Assembly (NCBI GenBank): GCA_032158125.1
Contig: JASKOT010000015.1
Span: 186,001 to 250,000 of the forward strand
Reading direction: 5' to 3'
DNA: 64,000 nucleotides
DNA from: Papiliotrema nemorosa
Taxonomy: Eukaryota; Basidiomycota; Tremellomycetes; Tremellales; Rhynchogastremaceae
In this document: piece after piece, positions 57,018-64,000 of the stretch
How positions within the stretch are numbered: position 1 is the first letter of the stretch
How the letters are laid out: each line of letters opens with the position of its first letter
The notes under the pieces: generated by a model
Databases searched by the model: none
What the model was told of the DNA's origin: nothing
The model's input: the letters and a program-made list of their open reading frames with translations, nothing else
Program-made: the position numbers and the translations under genes

Positions 57018-58579
57018 ATGTCGAACTCTGCTTCAACATCCATGTCTAAATCGACATCGACCGGCACTGTACCCGTTCCTACACCTTCAAAAGTCGTTCG
57101 TGCTCCATTGACATTATGGGAGTCTTTCATGTGTGGAGGTTTGGCCGGTTGTGCCGCCGTGACAGTTTGTAAGTCCTCCTCCAAAGCACTTGGTCAAACT
57201 CCCTCTTCCTTCACCATCCCAAATTCAGCCATCATATTGGCACCTGCCCTGGCATCGGACCGATGCAGTAGTGCTGGTGGTATCAGAAGAGCATTCGCTA
57301 ATGGATAGCAAACACGTCGGAAGTGATGAAGACTCGATTACAACTCCAAGGGGAACTTCAAAAAGCAGACAAGAATGCACCGAGGGTATACAAGAATGTC
57401 GGGGATGTGTTTGTAAAGACTTGGAAGTCTGAAGGGATCCGTGGATTACAAAGGGGATTGGTACCTGCTGTAAGTGGCCTCTTCTTTTTCTTTTCCTGGC
57501 TGGTATCCGTCGGGCCAGATACGGCAGAGGCAGGCTGGATCACGGCAAGTGAGAGGTGTGCTGAGATCTAGTACGGATATCAAATCCTGCTGAATGGATC
57601 TCGACTTGGGTTCTATGAACCTATACGGAAAGGCATAAATGGGCTTGTGGGTTCGGAACAGGGCAACATCTTGACTGCCTTGACGGCGGGTGCTCTAACG
57701 GGATGTATAGGTGGTAAGTCGTGCTCGATCACCATTCTCTGCCAGATCCCCCCCGTCTGCCAGGGCTTCCTTTGATGACTTAGACACAAAGGAGAGCGCT
57801 GACGTTCAGCTGCTGCGGGCTCACCGTTGTTCTTGGTCAAAGCGAGGATACAGGCGTATTCTCCCGCTTTCCCCGTCGGGGCGCAACACCACTACAAGGG
57901 ATCTTTCGATGCTCTATCGCGGATCTTGAAGGAGGGAGGAGTGAGAGGTCTGTGGAGAGGTGTCAATGCTGCCTTGTTACGTACGGCCATGGTGAGTTGC
58001 CCGTCAATCAGATCTCCGCCCCCCGATATCATGAAAATTAGATGTCGGTATTTTCTGGGAGAAGGAAGGAGCTGACGTACCAGGGATCTTCGGTGCAACT
58101 CCCATCGTACAACTTGGGTAAATCCTTGTTGGTGGAAAATGGCTTTGGCGAGACATCATTCACAACCTACCTCATGGCTTCCATGGTCTCTGGTGTGGCC
58201 GTTTGCGCAGCCATGCAACCTGCCGACACTGTCCTGACTCGAATGTACAACCGTAAGTGCCTCTCACGATCCTCCGAGGTCGTCGAAGAACGTTGCGCGT
58301 CGTGCTGAGATGTAGAAAACACCGTGAAAGATCCAGTGACGGGTAGAATACGAGGAGCATTATACCAGAACCCGATCGACTGCCTGTGGAAGACTTTCAA
58401 AACGGAAGGTGTGGCCGGGTGGTATAAAGGTACCACGGCGCATTTCTTGCGTATCTTCCCGCATACCGTCGTGACGCTGGTTGCGAACGAGGTCAGTGGG
58501 ATATCACCGGGAATTGAGCGCAGAAGAGCTGATGGTGTAGATCATCATGAACCAGTATCGAAAGTGGAGGGATGTATAG
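57018..58579 (+). CDS. Mitochondrial carrier, oxaloacetate-type (OAC1/SLC25A35-like)
   Basis: Inner-membrane solute carrier of about 320 residues in seven or more exons, with three repeats of two helices. It resembles yeast Oac1 and animal SLC25A34/35, which carry oxaloacetate, sulfate or related anions. Repeat 1: LTLWESFMCGGLAGCAAVTV then SNTSEVMKTRLQLQGE. Repeat 2: LTALTAGALTGCIG then GSPLFLVKARIQAYSPAFPV and GAQHHYKGSFDALSRILKEG, very like Oac1. Repeat 3: YLMASMVSGVAVCAAMQPAD then TVLTRMYNQ, and LRIFPHTVVTLVANE near the end. The last exon gives IIMNQYRKWRDV. In repeat 1 the usual Pro of the P-x-D/E-x-x-K/R signature is Thr, and in repeat 2 the acid is absent as in known Oac1 proteins. The substrate is inferred from similarity. 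Confidence 0.85.
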
Positions 58580-58894
58580 GTCGATCAGGGAGGTCGACAA
58601 GAGGTCCGATAGATGAGGAGGGAGTCGCACAAAAGTCATACGGTGTCCATGCATATCTCATCAGCTACAACAGTAGCTGAAAGCCTGATCACCGACTGAA
58701 CATGCCTTGATACGCGATGGCCGTCCATGCATAGTCGCCATAATAATGAGGTTGGTTGAACTTGCTGCCCGGCGGAACCAAAATTTCTGAAGGATCCTTC
58801 AGAATCACTCTGCTCTAACTCACTCATATTTGGTTCCCCTTCAACTTGTTCATCGACCTCTCCATTGTCTCCTGAAACGACCTCGAAAGTGATC

Positions 58895-59533
58895 ATGGCA
58901 CCCACGAAAGTTTCCGCTCATCGATACGGCTCGCTGCTGTTTTGTCCAGCTTGTGGGACATTGCTCGATCTGCCCAAAGACGACCAAGACGAAATTGCCT
59001 GTGCCCAATGTGGAAGATTAGAACCTGCCTCTTGTACGTGTGCCCTTCATGCAGGCCTGCGCAATGTCTAATGAGGGCGTTTGGGCTGATTTGTAGCGTA
59101 TGAAAATTTGCCGACCACAACGTATTCCGCACCCAACGCTTTTCCCAGTGTGTTGAGGAGCAAGAGGGCGTTGGTCCAGAATACAGTGGATGAAGGCGAG
59201 GCAGCAACAGACAGAGATCCAGTGGTGCGTTTTTTATTGCATGAGGTTTCTTGATACTTGAGTCCTAGGCTGGGTGGGGAGTCGAGCTGATGTATAGGCC
59301 CAGGAGAAATGTCAGAAGTGTGGAAATATCGGATTGAGTTATAAGATTATGCAACTTCGATCAGCGGATGAAGGTAGTACCGTCTTTTACAAGGTGAGTC
59401 GGAGGATTACTTATGGCTTCTGTTATCTGTACACTACTGTGTCGCAGCGTGTGATGGATGCGGGGTGGGCGTTTGGGTTAAAGCTGACTTGCAGTGTATA
59501 ACTTGCGGTGATCAAACTTCCGTCAACAACTAA
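58895..59533 (+). CDS. RPA12: RNA polymerase I subunit RPA12 (A12.2)
   Basis: Small zinc-ribbon subunit of RNA polymerase I, needed for RNA cleavage, proofreading and termination on rDNA. Four exons give about 135 residues. N-terminal zinc ribbon: [20 protein letters not shown] then [12 protein letters not shown]-terminal TFIIS-like zinc ribbon: [20 protein letters not shown] with [10 protein letters not shown], carrying the acidic DE pair inserted into the active site, then [12 protein letters not shown]. All eight zinc-ligand cysteines are present. The final intron, about 100 nt, is longer than average. Start [12 protein letters not shown] follows a stop-rich leader. It is convergent with the SNG1-like gene, whose stop is about 115 bases away. 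Confidence 0.93.
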
Positions 59534-59647
59534 GATAGTCTCGGTCCTTCCGCCCTTTCGCCAGTCTTGTAAAGTACAGTGACTTGTCTTGTCACATTAT
59601 ACCACGCATTGATACCCCTATCTCATCTATGTACCATGCACAACGCC

Positions 59648-61626
59648 TCATGCTTCTCCGGAATCCACCCTTCGCCCCTTCTCCTGCTCCATCTTGACGG
59701 TCTTTTCTTGATCCGTCTTCTTCATCCCTTCCCATGCTTCTTTCATCTTGGCCGTCTCTTTCTTCCGACGTTGGTGAATGACAGTGATGGAAAGTAGGAC
59801 CATCCAAACGAATAGCCAGCTGGAAAGTCAGTATGCGACCAGGCGGTTTTCACCAGAATCAGAAGGTAAAGGAGTCGGCACTTACCCAAGATTGACGGCA
59901 AAATTCTGGACTAGGTGGTTCTTGGTTGCAAAGACGATCGATTTCGACATGTCCACTAGACTCATGAGAGAATGCCTTGTCTGAAGCTCGGCGTAAACTT
60001 ACCAAGATTCCAAATTGGAAAGGCGTATCCATACCGGTAAAAAGTGGCCATGTCAGTGATATCCAAGAACGCCACGGACACCTTCATATCAGCTGTTCAT
60101 ACTGACATATCCAATGTAGAGTACTCACATTCAGGATTACCCAGAAAACCAAGAAGAATGGGAAAAAAGGTCCGAGCCACAAGAACACAGTCTCCATGAC
60201 GAATCCCAAGGAGCTCATGGTGATCCAGTTGCACATCCAGTAAAGGACGAATCCTCCTTTACCGTATTTTCGCGAAAAGCTCACTGTAAAGGCGAGGGAG
60301 ACCAAGGAGTAGTGTAAGGACAGCCAGAAGTAGCCTGTCACGTGAGTTTGGGTCCTTGCTTGGGATTGGTCGAGAAGCGTATGAAGCGAGACGCAAGTGG
60401 GCGTACGCGACCGGGAAGATAATATCCGACAGGGGTAGGAAAGAAAAGGCTGATGGCTCACCTATAAACGGAACGAGGAGCTTGACCAGTACCTCGGAAG
60501 TTTGAGTAAGCTTGTCGGCGATGAGTGGGAGAGCTTGGTTGTTCCAAGTGACCGAGATGAGGAATGTAAACTGACGAGTCAGCACAACATGTCGCTTGAT
60601 GAGTGTCTACTTACAATGATCAGGTACACCGTTCCGACGGTGGTGGACGCGATACCCTATCATCAGCACACCCGAATAGAGCAATAGTAGCCGACTCACG
60701 GCAAGTTGGTCAAAGGGATGTAAGTTATGCTCGTTGTAGCTAAACGCGCCGATGATGCTATCTGCCGGGGCCGAACTCAAGACCTCTACAGCGTTGTCCA
60801 GGGCCAAGACCTCCCCTGCCAGCGTCGTAGCAGCAGCTGAAGTTGCGGTCCGCATCAATTGGGTCGATAATCGCGAGACGTATTGTTCGACTCCGTAGAA
60901 ATTCCTCGCTTCTTCGTATACGAATGTGATCGCTCCCATGGCTGTATGTCAGCACCTTGTGATCGAGCAGGATAGTAGAGCGCAGGCTGGGATGTGACAT
61001 ACGGTTCCACTCGGCCCCGTTGAGAATCGAATTCCAAGCGCCAGAAGTCGCATTGGCATTGACAATCATGACAGCCCACACATCTTGATTGTTCACCCTC
61101 TCCACAGCATACTCATAAGGGTCCAGACCCCTCCCTCCATCCTGTATCCTCATGGTAGCGAGAGTCTCGTCGCTACTCTGAAACCAACCCAAATGAGGTT
61201 CAGTCTTGTACGCATCCAAAATGGCATTATTGATCGCTGGACCTAGAATCGCAGGTCGGGTAGATCCACCTGGTGAAGCGACAGAATCGAGATCTAGCAC
61301 TTGAACATTGAATTGGGCTGCACGGGGGATTTGACGGTAATACGATCCAAAGTAGATGGATAGGAAGAGGAACATGAATACGGATATCAGCCCGAATGTC
61401 TGGAAAGTTAGCCATATGCTGGGCGCTGTACATGAAGCATGGTTCGTCACGGTGGACAGAGGGGTGTGAGGTTCGTGAAAGGTGTACTGACCAGAAAGAC
61501 GAGCTTTGCCCATTCTTTACGCTCGTTTTTCAATTGAGGACTGAAGAATCCATGTCTCTCCTTTCCATCCGGAGTCTTTCTCGACGACAAGACGTGTTTC
61601 ACCGAGGGTGACATGGATTTACCCAT
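59648..61626 (-). CDS. SNG1-like membrane protein (DUF3533), copy A
   Basis: Polytopic membrane protein of about 480 residues in eight or more exons. It starts MGKSMSPSVKHVLSSRKTPD and has a first helix near TFGLISVFMFLFLSIYFGSY, a large outer loop with the family pattern VWAVMIVNANATSGAWNSIL and then EVLSSAPADSIIGAFSYNEH, and a C-terminal block of about five helices: YLIIFTFLISVTWNNQ, SLHYSLVSLAFTVSFS, VLYWMCNWITMSSLGFVMET, FFLVFWVILNVSVAFLDI and WLFVWMVLLSITVIHQ. The tail is Lys/Glu-rich. Yeast Sng1 affects membrane lipid asymmetry and resistance to nitrosoguanidine and other drugs; the fold also resembles ABC-2/YhgE exporter membrane parts. Exact role here is unknown. It is divergent from a second copy at 62196. 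Confidence 0.85.
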
Positions 61627-62195
61627 CGCGAAGGATCCTAGCTGAAGTAATTCTCGACGACCAATGTCCCAGGATTTTCAAGGGCTCCCGATGATAGTGC
61701 AGTAGAGGTGAGCGAGGTCAAGCTTAGAGTATCTTCAACGGAAATATCTAGGTAATGAGTCAGTGCATACATGGCCTTTTCCTGCTTTTGTTGATCTACG
61801 CATTCCCGATGATCAGTTCCATCTCTCCCTCGCTTCTGCGACGATGACACTTGTGGTGATATGCTGGAATAATGCGTGGAGCCAAGAGACAAGAGGCTTA
61901 TGAAGGGTCTAATCCTAGTCACCTATCATTCGCCATGCCGTTATCAGCCGGAGTCGCCTCTTCAGACGTCATTTCCATGGCTGACGGTGCGGATCGAGCC
62001 TTTTTTTTTTTTTTTTCTTTCATCACGCTGTCGAGGGGGCTGTAGCGAGTCGTGTAGCAACGACGTGGGTATGCATGCAGTCAAGAGTCGTTTGTACATC
62101 TATCTAGAGTTGGATTCACACTGGAGGTTTGTCCAGCGCAGGTCCCATCTTCTAAGCCTTGGTCCTGGTCTCGATCGGCTTGAAGAATTGTCATC
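61627..62195. promoter_or_regulatory. Shared divergent promoter of the two SNG1-like genes
   Basis: About 570 bases between two divergent family members. The only distinctive element is a run of 16 T at 62001-62016 (plus strand), about 180 bases from copy B. Poly(dA:dT) runs exclude nucleosomes and are frequent in fungal promoters. Co-regulation of the two genes is possible but inferred from layout. Confidence 0.45.
62001..62016. repeat. 16-nt poly-T run
   Basis: A homopolymer of 16 T on the plus strand in the divergent promoter between the SNG1-like genes. It is flanked by GC-containing sequence and is not preceded by a transposon-like 3' end. Confidence 0.85.
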
Positions 62196-64000
62196 ATGAC
62201 CGCGCTATCACCATTGGGCAGACCACTATCAATCCCCAACGAACACCAGCCGGCTCCTGCACCTTCCGAGTCGAGCACGACGCAACACCATGCTCCCTTT
62301 GACCATCCTCGTCCGACACCATCACAGGAGCTTCATCGACAGTCAACGTCGGAGACACTCGCTTCGGATGACAGTACTTCCCGCCATCAGAAAGTCGATC
62401 CGGAACAAATAAAACGACAGCGGAGTAAAGAGCTGAGAGAGCCTTCGGAGGAGCAACAGCGCAGAGCTGGAATGGCGGGCGTGGCAGCGCCGGGGGCTGC
62501 TGCTGCCGCCGCGGGAGTTTTGGCGGGTGGTCAGCATTTACGAGGAGGGGAAGAACATGAGATAGAGGATAAGCATCATATTTGGCATCGAAAAGTTGCG
62601 AAACCCAGAAAATCAGCTCTCAAGGTGTGTTTCGACCCTACTTCATCTTCTCGGGGGACCGGGGAGTGGATGTTCAGGCGCTGATCATCGCAGAAAGTCT
62701 TGCTGCTCTTCCTGTTCATCACCGTCTGGCTATGGATCTGCCTACCCATCTTCTGGGGATCGACCTATAAACTCATGTCCTTTTTCCACGCTCTCGAAGT
62801 CCATCTAGTCTCGTTTGACCAAGATTCCGGGTCGTTCCTCAACTACCCAATGGCTCAAATGGCCCGTGAACAAGCTACCATGGAGACCTCCTTGGGATGG
62901 TCTGTCCGGCCTTCGAGTGATTATCCGAATGGATTACAGGATGTGGAGAATAACGTGTTGAGTCAGAAATGTTGGGTGACGGTGGTCATCAATGCCAATG
63001 CGACGTCTGCGTGGAGAGAGGCCGTCACTAGTGGAGACGGGAATTACGATCCGACCGGTGCTGTAACGGTCTACTTTCAGACCGCGAGGTTCTACCAGGT
63101 CACATTGTTATACATCGAGGCTTTGGTAAGTGACTCTAATCTCCCAGGATATAGCGTAGCATGAGGTATAAGCTATGGGTCGGCTCACTGACATGCAGAT
63201 TGGAGAGAACTTGATGACTCCCTTGACACAAGCTCGAGCATCGGCTTTCCAGGAATTCGTCGCTTCTGTCAATGCAAACGCCAACGGGGTGACCACAGCA
63301 GCAGCAGTGCCCCAGGCTGTAGGCGTAGGGTTCGGGTATAACATCCATGATCTACGTTCTATAGGGAACTACGAATGGTCCGGTGCCGCCCCTATGGAAG
63401 CGTCCTTGATCTACTATGTGGGTTGTCCCGACGACCTTCGCAGGGCTAACGCCAGGTCATCTTTGCATTTTACATCGCATTGTTTGCTGCTCAGGGAAGG
63501 ATGAAATCTGGGATGCAAGGTCGATTATCGTTCAGAAGCATGATGATCATACGTCTAGCTTGGCCCCTTCTCGCATATTTCATCATGGTGCGTTTTTCAT
63601 GGAAGCAGCGCTGGGTTCTGTGCGCTAACATGTCAGTCACTATGGTTCACATTGATCGAGAGGGCGTGGCAGATACCTATCACCGCTTGGCTGGGAGGAG
63701 GCAAGTCGTCACTTCACCTTTCGCATGGTACTCAAAGCTCATGTCGATCAGGCGGATTCATGGCTCTCTGGATGTTGAACTATGTCACCTTGATAGCTGG
63801 AGGTCTTGCTATGGAGACCGTGCTGGCTATAGTGGGTATAGCATGGTTACCCTTCTTCCTCATCCTGTGGATTATCCGTGAGTCCACTTGCGCCGTTTGC
63901 AAGTCTTCCACTAACAATCAGTTAATATCAGTACGCCTCGCCGGATCAAGAGAGATATTCAGCTAACCTTTAGCTTCATCATTCTACCCTATCGAAATGA
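62196..64000 (+). CDS. SNG1-like membrane protein (DUF3533), copy B, cut by window edge
   Basis: Divergent relative of copy A, running off the right edge. It has a longer N-terminal cytoplasmic part of about 140 residues, Ser/Pro/Glu-rich with an Ala/Gly stretch (MAGVAAPGAAAAAAGVLAGG), before the first helix VLLLFLFITVWLWICLPIFW. Family blocks match copy A: CWVTVVINANATSAWREAVT against WAVMIVNANATSGAWNSIL; FGYNIHDLRSIGNYEWSGAA in the loop before the helix block; MLNYVTLIAGGLAMETVLAI against MCNWITMSSLGFVMETVFL; and a last visible exon giving ILNITSSFYPIEM. Roughly 480 residues are inside the window; one or two helices remain outside. Function as for copy A: probably drug tolerance or membrane lipid homeostasis, by homology only. 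Confidence 0.83.

Noticed and set aside
62001..62016. Poly-T run as a sign of a retrotransposon tail
   Set aside because: No target-site duplication, reverse transcriptase fragment or other element sequence nearby; better explained as a promoter poly(dA:dT) tract.

Overview
This window is nuclear DNA of a basidiomycete fungus, most likely a tremellomycete related to Cryptococcus, Kwoniella or Saitozyma; I cannot name the species. The evidence is: nearly every gene is cut by many very short GT-AG introns (about 35-70 nt), often with a CTGAC/CTGAT-like branch motif close to the 3' splice site; coding exons reach down to 9 nt; pyrimidine-rich leaders precede several start codons; and a CAP59-type capsule glycosyltransferase lies next to the mitochondrial ribosomal protein L27 gene, a neighbourhood known from the CAP59 locus of Cryptococcus neoformans. 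There are no operons, CRISPR arrays or transposons, and I found no convincing RNA gene. Exon joints were worked out by hand from splice signals and reading frame, so internal boundaries may be off by a few bases.

Layout. 1-106: start of a gene running off the left edge (-). 330-2690: CPD photolyase (-). 3.7-7.2 kb: two adjacent F-box-like genes (+). 8.3-9.0 kb: small unknown gene (+). 9.3-10.6 kb: secreted Asp-box (GH93-like) glycosidase (-). 11.5-13.3 kb: a tandem pair of an unrecognised family, the first copy apparently degraded. 14.2-17.2 kb: CAP59 (+) convergent with mitochondrial L27 (-). 17.3-19.1 kb: F-box/LRR protein (+). 19.1-21.4 kb: poorly resolved stretch with a few coding-like fragments. 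21.4-23.8 kb: large low-complexity protein with a conserved central block (+). 24.1-26.1 kb: type-B carboxylesterase (-). 27.0-27.5 kb: Dabb-domain protein (+). 27.7-28.9 kb: CCDC124/Lso2-type ribosome factor (-). 29.3-32.6 kb: BCAS3-type WD40 protein (-). 34.3-36.3 kb: Ala/Glu/Pro-rich protein with two possible first exons (+). 36.7-37.9 kb: ATP12 (+). 38.1-40.0 kb: arrestin-like protein with a Cys-rich tail (-). 40.0-42.8 kb: longest gene-free stretch. 42.8-46.4 kb: UPF1 (+). 46.7-48.4 kb: ABHD12-like hydrolase (-). 50.4-51.4 kb: DRE2 (+). 52.4-53.4 kb: mitochondrial uL1 (-). 54.3-56.6 kb: pyruvate kinase (+). 57.0-58.6 kb: oxaloacetate-type mitochondrial carrier (+). 58.9-59.5 kb: RNA polymerase I subunit A12 (+). 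59.6 kb to the right edge: two divergent SNG1/DUF3533 membrane proteins.

The genes do not form one pathway. Several serve mitochondria (ATP12, L27, L1, the carrier), others RNA and ribosome biology (UPF1, CCDC124, RPA12), Fe-S assembly (DRE2), central carbon metabolism (pyruvate kinase), and cell surface or lipid functions (CAP59, arrestin-like, ABHD12, SNG1-like). I did not find a clear new multi-gene system. The most interesting signals are the recurrent microexons, a GC-AG intron in ATP12, alternative first exons in the 34 kb gene, the decaying tandem duplicate at 11.5-13.3 kb, and the arrestin with a zinc-ribbon-like tail.
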